From assembly GCA_963665015.2 (NCBI GenBank), contig CAXXSY010000004.1, positions 2,232,001 through 2,296,000 of the forward strand: a stretch of 64,000 nucleotides of DNA, written 5' to 3'. Shown here one piece after another: positions 49,397-57,416 of the stretch (positions are counted from its first letter, which is position 1; the number at the start of each line of letters is the position of its first letter). Below the pieces are notes generated by a model. The model saw nothing but the letters and a program-made list of their open reading frames with translations. It did no database searches and had not been told where the DNA came from. The DNA is from G963662655 sp963665015 (GTDB lineage Bacteria; Cloacimonadota; Cloacimonadia; Cloacimonadales; JAIOQZ01). Position numbers and translations under genes: made by a program.

Positions 49397-51196
49397 TCAG
49401 GAGCGATCCGCTTTCAGCACGGAAAGAAACGCCTCCTGCGGGACGTTCACCGAACCCACCTCTTTCATGCGCTTCTTGCCTTCTTTTTGCTTCTCCAATA
49501 ATTTCTTTTTACGTGTGATGTCTCCACCGTAGCACTTCGCGGTTACGTTCTTGCGAAGCGCGTTGATGGTGCTGCGGGCAATAATTTTCGATCCGATCGA
49601 CGCCTGCAGGGCAATCTTGAAAAGGTGCTTGGGTATCTCTTCCGACAGCGTGTGCGTGATGCTCTTGCCCCATGCGAACGCCTTGTCTTCGTGGCACATG
49701 AAGCTCATCGCATCGACCTTCTCGCTGTTGATCAGGATGTCCACCTTTACGATCGGAGACCTGCGAAATTCAAGAAACGAGTAGTCCAGCGACGCATAGC
49801 CGCGGCTTACCGATTTCAGTTTGTCATAAAAATCGAAGATGATCTCGATCAGGGGCATCTCGTACTCCAGCATCATGCGCTTCTCGTCAATATACTGCAT
49901 GTTGCGCTGGATACCGCGACGCTCCTGGGTCAGTTTCAGGATGTTACCGACGAACTCGGAGGGGACGATCACCTCCACGAGCATGAACGGCTCCTGTACG
50001 TGATCGATCAGAACCGGATCGGGAAAATCGACCGGATTATGGATTTCCAGCACCTCGCCGTCAGTCTTGTAGATCATGAACCGGACGCTCGGTGTCGTTG
50101 TGATAATCGGGCAATTGTACTCGCGCAGCAGCCGCTCCTTGACGATCTCCAAGTGCAGCATGCCCAGGAATCCGCAACGGAATCCGTAGCCCAGCGCAAG
50201 CGAACTCTCCTTCTCATAGACCAGCGACGAATCGTTCAGCTTCAGTTTCGCCAGGCTGTCGGCCAAGTGTGCGTATTCGTCCTTGTCGATCGGAAAGACA
50301 CCGCTATAGACCATCGGCTTCGGTTCCTGGAATCCCGGCAACGGCTTGACGTTCGTCTGCCCCGAAACGGTGACGGTATCCCCCACCTTCGCCTCGGAGA
50401 CATCCTTCATGCCGGCGATGATGTAGCCGACCTCTCCCGCCGCCAGTCCGTCTCGCGGAACCGGCTTCAGACCGAGGTACCCGATCTCATCGACCTCGTA
50501 CTCCATGCCGGTTGACATGAACCGTATGCCGTCGCCCTTGCTCAGCTTGCCGTCGTACATGCGGATCAGCGTGATTACGCCGCGATAGACATCGTAATAG
50601 CTATCGAAGATGAGCGCGCGTGCGTCGGAATCGTTATCTCCCTGCGGAGGCGGAATCTTGGCGATGACGCCGTCGAGCAGTTCTACCACGCCCAGACCCG
50701 TCTTGGCGCTGATCTTGAAGATGTCACCCTCGTTGACGCCGATCGTATCGATGATCTCCTGCACAATCGCTTCGAGATCGACACCCGGGATATCGATCTT
50801 GTTGATCACCGGTATGATTTCGAGGTTGTTGTCCAGCGCCAGATAGAGATTGCTCATCGTCTGCGCCTCGATACCCTGCGAAGCATCGATCAGCAGCACC
50901 GCGCCGTCGCACGACGCCAGGCTGCGTGAAACCTCGTAGCTGAAATCGACATGACCGGGCGTGTCGATCAAATTCAATATATATCGCTGATTATCTTTCT
51001 CGTGCTCCATGCGAATTGCGTGCGACTTGATCGTGATGCCGCGCTCGCGCTCGAGGTCCATATCATCCAGAAGCTGGTCGTAGTGACGACCCTTGTCAAC
51101 CACGTGCGTCTCCTCCAGCATTCGATCCGCCAGGGTCGATTTGCCGTGGTCTATATGCGCGATGATACAGAAGTTACGGATGTGTTCCCGCTTCAT
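49397..51196 (-). CDS. lepA: Elongation factor 4
   Basis: A 599-residue translational GTPase. G1 AHIDHGKST, the switch RERGITIKSHAI, DTPGHVDF and NKIDIPG are followed by the LepA-specific C-terminal domain (AFAWGKSITHTL-like and GGDITRKKKLLEKQKEGKKRMK). It back-translocates or remodels stalled ribosomes. I used the ATG at 51196 with gggggaac upstream. The frame extends to 51277 but the extension is not conserved-looking. It is the first gene of an operon with NYN and MATE genes. Confidence 0.96.
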   Translation of the reverse strand: MKREHIRNFCIIAHIDHGKSTLADRMLEETHVVDKGRHYDQLLDDMDLERERGITIKSHAIRMEHEKDNQRYILNLIDTPGHVDFSYEVSRSLASCDGAVLLIDASQGIEAQTMSNLYLALDNNLEIIPVINKIDIPGVDLEAIVQEIIDTIGVNEGDIFKISAKTGLGVVELLDGVIAKIPPPQGDNDSDARALIFDSYYDVYRGVITLIRMYDGKLSKGDGIRFMSTGMEYEVDEIGYLGLKPVPRDGLAAGEVGYIIAGMKDVSEAKVGDTVTVSGQTNVKPLPGFQEPKPMVYSGVFPIDKDEYAHLADSLAKLKLNDSSLVYEKESSLALGYGFRCGFLGMLHLEIVKERLLREYNCPIITTTPSVRFMIYKTDGEVLEIHNPVDFPDPVLIDHVQEPFMLVEVIVPSEFVGNILKLTQERRGIQRNMQYIDEKRMMLEYEMPLIEIIFDFYDKLKSVSRGYASLDYSFLEFRRSPIVKVDILINSEKVDAMSFMCHEDKAFAWGKSITHTLSEEIPKHLFKIALQASIGSKIIARSTINALRKNVTAKCYGGDITRKKKLLEKQKEGKKRMKEVGSVNVPQEAFLSVLKADRS

Positions 51197-51319
51197 TGTT
51201 CCCCCAAAACCTCTATTTAGCGCCACCGACATCGATGTCAATGAAAAACAGAGGAAGCTCTCCCCCGTGGTAAACAAAGACCCACATTCTCGCTATCGTT
51301 CCATTTATGCTACTTTCCC

Positions 51320-51347
51320 TTGACATGTTGTTCCATATGTGTAACTA
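51320..51347 (+). promoter_or_regulatory. Candidate promoter and operator of umuD
   Basis: TTGACA at 51320-51325 is followed after 16 nt by TAACTA at 51342-51347. The spacer contains the imperfect inverted repeat acat-N10-atgt, a plausible site for an SOS-type repressor. The start codon is 16 nt beyond. Confidence 0.4.
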
Positions 51348-51363
51348 TCGCCCCGAGGTGATT

Positions 51364-51834
51364 ATGACGAAATACCGGATTATCCCAATGAAGCCGCTAC
51401 ATACCGACAGCACCATCGGCGAGATGGGCGCCTGCGTGGCGGGGGTCAGACTGGAACGTCCACTCCTGGGGGCGTCGCTGCCGGCGGGATTCCCCTCCCC
51501 GGCGGACGACTATATCGAGACCTCGCTGGACCTGAACGAGCTGCTCATCGCGCATCCGTCGGCGACCTTCTTCGTGCGGGTCGATGGAGACTCGATGATC
51601 AACGCGGGGATCAACGACGGCGACATCCTGATCGTGGACCGCGCCCTCAGTCCGGCAAACAACCGCATTGTGGTGGCGGCGCTGGATGGTTATCTGACAG
51701 TCAAGCGACTGCGCATCGAAAATGAGCGGTGGTTCCTTCAGCCGGAAAATCCGTCCTACGACTGCATCGATATCGACGAGGACACCGATTTCTACATATG
51801 GGGTGTGGTGAGCTGGGTGCTACACGCGACGTGA
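51364..51834 (+). CDS. umuD: UmuD-like S24 peptidase (translesion polymerase accessory)
   Basis: A 156-residue protein aligned with UmuD over its whole length: GFPSPADDYIE, LDLNELLIAHPSATFFVRVDGDSM, and LTVKRL. The catalytic dyad is Ser77 and Lys114. The self-cleavage site is Ala41-Gly42 where E. coli UmuD has Cys-Gly. UmuD' joins UmuC to form DNA polymerase V, but no umuC follows. The next sequence is a palindromic repeat and a gene on the other strand. I used the ATG at 51364 after cgaggtgatt. Confidence 0.9.
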   Translation: MTKYRIIPMKPLHTDSTIGEMGACVAGVRLERPLLGASLPAGFPSPADDYIETSLDLNELLIAHPSATFFVRVDGDSMINAGINDGDILIVDRALSPANNRIVVAALDGYLTVKRLRIENERWFLQPENPSYDCIDIDEDTDFYIWGVVSWVLHAT

Positions 51835-51857
51835 GTGTTGAAGTATATTCTGAAGAG

Positions 51858-51881
51858 GCTCGCTCGGAGATCGAGCGCTAC
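51858..51881 (+). repeat. GCTCG..CGAGCGCTAC element after umuD, with adjacent GCAGA hairpin
   Basis: A diverged copy (gctcgctcggagatcgagcg then ctac) lies 24 nt after umuD. Next to it, at 51893-51910, gcagacgaggacatctgc forms a hairpin whose reverse complement resembles the ggtacgcagg..cctgc hairpins at 13661 and 60272. Confidence 0.55.
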
Positions 51882-51960
51882 AAGGGAAGAGATGCAGACG
51901 AGGACATCTGCGTACCCAGGTAGTGAACGACCACCTCTCCTGTCTCCTGACTCCTGTCTC

Positions 51961-53175
51961 CTATTTCATCAGCAGCGCTTTCCGCGTGATCGATTGACCA
52001 TCGGTCTCGACGCGGATCAGATAGACGCCGGACGCGACCGGATGCCCGGTCCGATCGGTTCCGTCCCATACGGTCTTCGATTCGGCTTCGGGTATCGTCA
52101 GGGTACGTACCTCCTGACCACGCGTGTTGTAGATATGCACGACAGCCGTTTGCGGCTTGGGGAGGTCGAGTTCGATGGTTGTCTCCGGATTGAACGGATT
52201 CGGATAGACGTTCGCGATCATGTCGGTCTGTGGCACATCCTCGTCGGTCGAACCCATGCTGTAGTCGGTGACGAAATAAGCGCCCTGGTCGGTGCAGGCC
52301 AGTTCGGCAGCGCAATCGACCAGCGGAAACGGTCGGATATTGTTGATATTCAGATTGGGCAGCCCGTCGTTGATCGTGGATACCGTACCGTTATCGATAT
52401 CCATGATCCCGACACCACCGTCTTCTTCGTAGCCGATAAAAACCTCGCCCGTAAGATCGACATTCACATTCGAGAGCATGACTTCGTACATGACGACCTC
52501 CCAGTTCACGCCATAATCCGTCGAGCGCCAGAGTCCGGACGAGTAGGAGGTACCGGGGAAGATACCGAAGACGGTTGCGCCATCGTGCGACCACGCGAAG
52601 TCGTTCACCCAGGGCGCGAACTCTGATTCCACCCAGGTTGTACCGGCGTCGTCCGAAGTGTAAACGGCGTCTGGTGAAGCGGCGATATAGTGACCGTCGC
52701 ACCAGGTCATCGCTTCGCAGGTGATGTTGCCGAAGCTCTCGACGAAAGTCCAGTTCAATCCGTCGCTGGATAACCACATGCCGGTTTCATCGCCGCTGTA
52801 ATACATGCAACTCGCCTCGCAATACTTGATGAACGTCGGCTTGTACGTGTAGAAAATCACCTCGAAATCGCCCGTGTCGAAATCCATCATATAAATACCG
52901 TCCGAATCCGAGCCGTCGCCCATCGCAAACAGAAATTCCGTGTCGCCGACCGGCACGACGCCCTTTACGGGTAGATACACCGTAAACGTTTCGGGCGTTC
53001 CGTTGTCATCGACATAGATCGTGCTGCCGCCGTAATATACAGCGTAATAAAAATCCTGCGCCATGTAGAACGCAGCGTCATCGATACTGGCCTCCGTGTC
53101 CAGAGCCGCATGCCACACGTAGCTGTAGCACATCGACAAAGAGACAATCATTGCAATCAGTACAAACGTTTTCAT
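51961..53175 (-). CDS. Secreted beta-propeller-like protein with C-terminal sorting domain
   Basis: A 404-residue protein with signal peptide MKTFVLIAMIVSLSMCYS. The central part carries BNR/Vps10-like blades (GMWLSSDGLNWTFVESFG, AVYTSDDAGTTWVESE, GLWRSTDYGVNWEVV), as in sialidase-like and photosynthesis-stability propellers without obvious catalytic residues. The last 85 residues are an FlgD-like Ig domain starting at VYPNPFNPETTIEL and ending RKALLMK. The start at 53175 is set by gaggaggcaggt. Probably a surface or secreted protein of unknown function. Confidence 0.85.
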   Translation of the reverse strand: MKTFVLIAMIVSLSMCYSYVWHAALDTEASIDDAAFYMAQDFYYAVYYGGSTIYVDDNGTPETFTVYLPVKGVVPVGDTEFLFAMGDGSDSDGIYMMDFDTGDFEVIFYTYKPTFIKYCEASCMYYSGDETGMWLSSDGLNWTFVESFGNITCEAMTWCDGHYIAASPDAVYTSDDAGTTWVESEFAPWVNDFAWSHDGATVFGIFPGTSYSSGLWRSTDYGVNWEVVMYEVMLSNVNVDLTGEVFIGYEEDGGVGIMDIDNGTVSTINDGLPNLNINNIRPFPLVDCAAELACTDQGAYFVTDYSMGSTDEDVPQTDMIANVYPNPFNPETTIELDLPKPQTAVVHIYNTRGQEVRTLTIPEAESKTVWDGTDRTGHPVASGVYLIRVETDGQSITRKALLMK

Positions 53176-53261
53176 ACCTGCCTCCTCGATCAGAAAACAC
53201 AAGACATATCGGTTACATCGTTTAAACTGCTTAATGCAAGAATTGATCCATATTCAGATAA

Positions 53262-53296
53262 AAGACAAGCCCGATCTCTTTGCGAGACCGGGCTTT
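53262..53296 (-). terminator. Possible terminator beyond the deiminase gene
   Basis: A 12-bp stem with one mismatch (aagcccgatctc / gagaccgggctt, 5-nt loop) is followed on the minus strand by GTCTTTTATC. It lies about 300 nt beyond the stop at 53601. Confidence 0.4.
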
Positions 53297-53351
53297 ATAG
53301 TTCAATCGAGCTATTGTGGGACGGGCACGAGTCTTCATATCCATAGGAGAT

Positions 53352-53404
53352 GCGGACGGCTTGGGGATTCAGGTTTTCGTTCCTCAAAACCTACATACGT
53401 CCGC
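53352..53404 (-). repeat. GCGGACG hairpin with a second repeat inserted in its loop
   Basis: The arms gcggacg / cgtccgc and their flanks (ggaacgcggacg ... cgtccgcatctc on the minus strand) match the compact hairpin at 60272-60299. Here the 4-nt loop is replaced by 39 nt containing taggttttga..gaaaacctgaa, a module also present at 13613-13643. Confidence 0.6.
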
Positions 53405-53418
53405 GTTCCAGGAAAGAT

Positions 53419-53436
53419 GCCGAGTTGGAACTCGGT
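53419..53436 (+). repeat. Hairpin related to the 172-bp array
   Basis: gccgagttggaactcggt and its flanks (gatg before, ggttcatg after) match gccgaactggagctcggc with ggtccatgg in the array at 3578, 3750 and 3921. The differences keep or improve pairing in the stem. Confidence 0.5.
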
Positions 53437-53494
53437 GGTTCATGTCTCCTGTCCACGAACATGATATCAGCAAGCTGACGATCCACTTTCGCTA

Positions 53495-53593
53495 TTTCGC
53501 TTCGCGAAAGGAGATTGTCGAAAATAACTCCGCTAACATGATTTCGCTACGCGAATTCATAACGCTCATGGGTATCGTTTTCGCTGCGCGAAA
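53495..53593. repeat. Three near-identical TTTCGCT-N-CGCGAAA palindromes
   Basis: TTTCGCTTCGCGAAA (53495), TTTCGCTACGCGAAT (53542) and TTTCGCTGCGCGAAA (53579) differ at the base after TTTCGCT and, in the second copy, at the last base. They lie just beyond the stop codon of the deiminase gene. The 425-nt gap 53176-53600 holds no gene that I can support. Confidence 0.6.
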
Positions 53594-53600
53594 GCCGAAC

Positions 53601-55682
53601 CTATTTAAAGAGTATCAGCTTCTTGATCTTCGTCTGGCCGGATGTATTCATCCTGAGGAAATAGACGCCGGAAGCGACCGTCCGGCCACTCTCGTCGTTA
53701 CCGTCCCACCGAACGCTGTGATAACCCTGATCGAGCCGGTTATCCTGAAGCATGCGCACCCGCTGTCCACGGATGTTGTAAACCGCGATCTCCACCTTCT
53801 GCGTATCCGCCAGATAGAACCGAACATTCGTCTCGACAAGAGCGGAGCGATCGAACGGATTGGGGAAACTCCCCAACAGCAGGTTGCCCTGAAGCACCTC
53901 GTTATTGTCCCCGATCGACGATTCTTCGTCGATGGTGAAACTGTAGTACCCGCTTGCAGGCAGAATCGTTTCGTTTCCGGCGAAATCGGTCGCGGCGATG
54001 CGGTAGTGGATCAGGTCGTTGATTTCGATGTCTGCCGGACCGAATGTGCCGTTCCAGACCGACTCGAACGAATCGGATTCGGTAAACGCGATGGGCGTTT
54101 GCTGGACTGCGTTGATCATGAAGCGCATCTCGACCGTCGCGACACCGCCGTTATCGGTGGCAATGGCCGTCAACGCGATGGGCAGTTCGTTGATCGGCGT
54201 ACCGGGAATCTCGTCGAACTCGATAACTGGGAAATCCGAATCCGTGGCGGTCGTGAAAACATGCGGGTCCCACTTGCCGATGAACGGGTGGTTGGCGCTC
54301 TTGCCGGCCTCATCCAGCGCGCGGATGTAGTACATCACCTCGGTATCGGGCGGGAATCCCGGGATCGTCGCGGTGTAGTTCATTTCGCCCGCATCGGTCA
54401 TGACCACCGACTGCCAGCCGGTATCCGCGGAATCTTTGTAGAAAACGCAGACCGAGTCCGCGACCAGCGCTTCACCACTGTGGGGATGGATGTACGCGGA
54501 GACTTCCACGTCCTGCATGGTCGGCTGTCCGTTGCCGACCGGCATGTGATGCACGTAGAGCATGTTCTTGTCCGGAATCTCGTGGACACGGCAGTGCAGC
54601 GCGTCGGTGTCGTACCAGGAGCTCGACTCGACACCCACGATCTGGTAGCCCGGCATGGCTTCCTCATAGACCGCAAGCGCGTCGTCGTCATACTGGCTGC
54701 CGGACTGCGGCACGAAGACCTTGTTGTTCAGGATCAGCGAGTTGGTGTATGGCGTCGGATAAGAATATCCGCCCGGAGAATAGACGCGATATACCTGAAA
54801 CGGCGTACCCCAAGAGCTTGTCTGACCGTCGAAATAATCCGCCAGTTCTTCGTAGTCCTCGTAGCGGTCGTCGCTCTGAGGAACCTGCCCCAGCAATATT
54901 TTATCGACATCGAGGAATTTGCCCCAGCAATCGACGTGCTTGATGTAATCGCCCAGCGGATCGTTGGTGACGTGGTAATTATTGATACCGCAGTACTCAT
55001 CGATCAACTGATGGATCGTATCGTTCGGAATCGAATTTTCCTCATAGACCAGATCGGTCGATACGGCCTGGCCGAGTCCGTCGCACATGTAGTTACCGCC
55101 TGTCTGGACGATGTTCATGCCATACAGCGGGAGCGAATAGGCTTCGGCGAACTCGATGGGGATGTCGTTGTCGTTGGGGCGCGGTCGATTGTACGGAAAA
55201 TTGACCACCGCGAGGTCGTCGTTTCCGTCGAAGATGAACCACGGGCCGTAGTCCCTCGTCCAGTGCGAATCGGTCGATGCGATGATGAACTCGATGTTGT
55301 CCATGTTGACGCCGCTATTCTGAAACGAGCTCGTCGCGCTGTTCGCCTGAGATTGACTCGAAGCGATCACCACCACCTTCGCGTCCTGCGACATCTGCAC
55401 AACCAGAGCCATCGGGACCCCAAGCGGATACGCGATCAAGCCGCCGTACATAGGTTCGAACTCAGCAACCTGACGGATCGGTCCGGGCGGCGGGTCCGTC
55501 ACGAAAAAGTCTCTGCCGATGGTCTCGGACTGCGCCTGCTCTTCGGAGGTCATCCAGTGAGGCAGTGAATTGGGATAGTGTTTATTCCATTCTTCCGTGC
55601 GTTTGTCCAGCTCCGCGTTCGCAGAAAGCATCGAACCGAGCATGAGCAGAATCAACGCTGAAACAAGAAACTGACGTGTCAT
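53601..55682 (-). CDS. Secreted peptidylarginine deiminase (PPAD-like) with sorting domain
   Basis: A 693-residue protein: signal peptide, catalytic domain at about 60-375, two or three Ig-like domains, and an FlgD-like C-terminal domain from FPNPFDR to KKLILFK. Catalytic positions are Asp144 (TRDYGPW), His249 and Asp251 (KHVDCWGK), and Cys364 (ALHCRVHE), with GGN at 195-197. These match the Asp-His-Asp-Cys set of Porphyromonas gingivalis PPAD at a near-constant offset. The arginines of YNRPRPND (166 and 168) match the pair that recognises C-terminal arginine there. Predicted to citrullinate C-terminal arginines of peptides. Simple agmatine deiminase activity is less likely given export and length. 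Confidence 0.87.
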   Translation of the reverse strand: MTRQFLVSALILLMLGSMLSANAELDKRTEEWNKHYPNSLPHWMTSEEQAQSETIGRDFFVTDPPPGPIRQVAEFEPMYGGLIAYPLGVPMALVVQMSQDAKVVVIASSQSQANSATSSFQNSGVNMDNIEFIIASTDSHWTRDYGPWFIFDGNDDLAVVNFPYNRPRPNDNDIPIEFAEAYSLPLYGMNIVQTGGNYMCDGLGQAVSTDLVYEENSIPNDTIHQLIDEYCGINNYHVTNDPLGDYIKHVDCWGKFLDVDKILLGQVPQSDDRYEDYEELADYFDGQTSSWGTPFQVYRVYSPGGYSYPTPYTNSLILNNKVFVPQSGSQYDDDALAVYEEAMPGYQIVGVESSSWYDTDALHCRVHEIPDKNMLYVHHMPVGNGQPTMQDVEVSAYIHPHSGEALVADSVCVFYKDSADTGWQSVVMTDAGEMNYTATIPGFPPDTEVMYYIRALDEAGKSANHPFIGKWDPHVFTTATDSDFPVIEFDEIPGTPINELPIALTAIATDNGGVATVEMRFMINAVQQTPIAFTESDSFESVWNGTFGPADIEINDLIHYRIAATDFAGNETILPASGYYSFTIDEESSIGDNNEVLQGNLLLGSFPNPFDRSALVETNVRFYLADTQKVEIAVYNIRGQRVRMLQDNRLDQGYHSVRWDGNDESGRTVASGVYFLRMNTSGQTKIKKLILFK

Positions 55683-55863
55683 CTAAAAATCCTCCTCGAT
55701 CGTAACGACATACATACCATTTCATTTATCCAGAAGTGCATAAAGCATTCCTGTACGATGCTTTCTACCTCGATAGTTCTGTCAATCGAAAAGCATTCAG
55801 AAAATGATTGCCGAATCTGAATTTTTTGTTACTTTATTCATAAATCCTATGTTGGGAGCAGGT

Positions 55864-56088
55864 ATGAAGGCTCAAAAAACACGCCTCGTCGTTCAGTTGT
55901 TCTTTCTGTTTGTCGGCTTCATCTTCCTATGCATCGTCTATCTTGCCCTGACGGATATCTGGCACGGAAAGGAACCCGACCTCACCAGCGAATGGAACAT
56001 CGTACAGATCGGCATTAAAGTTGTCGGCGGCGTGATCCTACTGTCCATTATCCTCAGCGCCCTGAACCTGTTTCGCAAGAAGAAATAG
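55864..56088 (+). CDS. Small two-TM membrane protein
   Basis: A 74-residue protein with TM helices at about 9-31 and 48-68, separated by a polar loop (LTDIWHGKEPDLTSEWN), and a basic end (FRKKK). I chose the ATG at 55864 with gggagcaggt upstream. Longer starts at 55849 and 55804 lack a ribosome binding site. No family is recognised and it stands alone. Confidence 0.6.
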   Translation: MKAQKTRLVVQLFFLFVGFIFLCIVYLALTDIWHGKEPDLTSEWNIVQIGIKVVGGVILLSIILSALNLFRKKK

Positions 56089-56200
56089 GGGATCACAAAC
56101 ACCCTTGTTCTCAAGAGAATCCCGTAGGGATGACATTTCATTAGCCCATGGCGTAAGCCATGGGTTTTAGCACTGAACCAAGCCCACCCCGCGAAGCAGA

Positions 56201-56302
56201 TTCGTTCGATCGCGTGCGGAGCCGTGGTGTTCCGCGCTATAATATTTGTGTCCGGTAGTAAGAAAAGCGCGGTATATCCACGGTGTAGCGGGATCGGGCG
56301 AA
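56201..56302 (+). ncRNA. 102-nt three-stem structured element, copy 2
   Basis: Outer stem 56201-56211 with 56292-56302, middle stem 56221-56227 with 56278-56284, inner stem 56232-56238 with 56266-56272, and an apical loop with tgtgtccggtagta. Compared with the copy at 33970, four base pairs change on both sides (for example A-T to G-C in the outer stem, and G-C to C-G in the middle stem) while the length stays 102 nt. It lies between the 3' ends of two convergent genes. A structured RNA and a hairpin DNA repeat are both possible. Confidence 0.55.
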
Positions 56303-56321
56303 GATGTGACAGACATGCAAA

Positions 56322-57416
56322 TCAGCTCTTCCACCGGTATCCGCCGAACGTCCCGCGCAATCCGAAATAGACGAAATACGGGATATATAGAACTTCCGCG
56401 ACGGGAAACCAACCGATCAGCCCGACTCGCCGCATCCGGCATAGATAGACCATCAGCAGAACGAACTCAGCTAAAATCTTGGCAACGAGGATTTCAATGA
56501 AAGCCACCCACTCGACGAAGCCGACGATCGCTCCGACCAGACACACCGCCAGGCTGAGGTAGTACAGCATCACCATGAGGGTGAGAACTTTGACCGACAA
56601 AGGATACCAGCGCCACTTGGAAGCGCGACGGGTCTCGCGGTTGATTTGCGTGGAAGCTGTATCGTTTTCGTAGGACGGCACGACCGATTCCCGGGTGAAC
56701 ATGAACCGCATCCCGCCGCTGATACGACCGAGTTTTTGCAGCATCAAATCGTCATCGCCGGACGGAATGTGCTCGATACCACGAAATCCATCGGCTTTAT
56801 CATAGAGCGCGTGCGTATAAGCCATGTTGCGTGCGGTACAGGTCAAGCCCCATTTCCAGCCCATGCTGCCGGCTGTCACCGCAAAGATCGAGGCGCGTTC
56901 GAGGTTCTTCAGTCCATCGACCACAGCCCCGGACGACGTCACCAGCGGCGAGTACCCCGCGATAAAATCGACTCTTCCTTCGAGGTGACGATCGACCTCG
57001 GCAAGCCAGTTCGGGCCCGGACGGCAATCCGCGTCGGTAAACGCCAGGATTTCACCGGAAGACGCCTCGATCGCGCGTGCGAGCGCTCGTTTCTTGCCGG
57101 GATGACCCTCGTCGCTGTCCAGAATCCGCACGCAATGGAAGTTATCGTGCCGTTCGCAGAAATCATTCATGATGTCGAAGGTCTTGTCGTTGGAGCGGTC
57201 GTCGGCGAGCACGATTTCGAAATGGTCGCTCGGGTAGTCCTGGTTCGCCAGCGATTCCAACAGACGCGGCAGATTGGCTTCCTCGTTTCGGGCAGCAACG
57301 ATGACGGAGATCGTGCGGTGCGGATGCCAGTTCGGCTTACGATTGCGCAGGACGCCGAGGGTCAGAAATATCAGAAGTAAAGCGTAGAAGACGGTCAGCG
57401 CGAAGGCGACGATCAT
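56322..57416 (-). CDS. Membrane glycosyltransferase family 2
   Basis: A 364-residue protein with an N-terminal TM helix and a GT-A domain: VSVIVAARNEEANL-like ISVIVAARNEEANLPRLLESL, LADDRSNDKT, GEILAFTDADCRPGPNW (DXD) and a SGDDDLMLQKL acceptor motif. Three C-terminal TM helices follow. Resembles processive or lipid-linked sugar transferases. The start overlaps the dnaX stop by 4 nt. Acceptor unknown. Confidence 0.9.
   Translation of the reverse strand: MIVAFALTVFYALLLIFLTLGVLRNRKPNWHPHRTISVIVAARNEEANLPRLLESLANQDYPSDHFEIVLADDRSNDKTFDIMNDFCERHDNFHCVRILDSDEGHPGKKRALARAIEASSGEILAFTDADCRPGPNWLAEVDRHLEGRVDFIAGYSPLVTSSGAVVDGLKNLERASIFAVTAGSMGWKWGLTCTARNMAYTHALYDKADGFRGIEHIPSGDDDLMLQKLGRISGGMRFMFTRESVVPSYENDTASTQINRETRRASKWRWYPLSVKVLTLMVMLYYLSLAVCLVGAIVGFVEWVAFIEILVAKILAEFVLLMVYLCRMRRVGLIGWFPVAEVLYIPYFVYFGLRGTFGGYRWKS

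Noticed and set aside
53316..55568. 750-codon open frame antisense to the deiminase gene
   Set aside because: The minus-strand protein carries signal peptide, catalytic motifs and sorting domain. The antisense frame has none.
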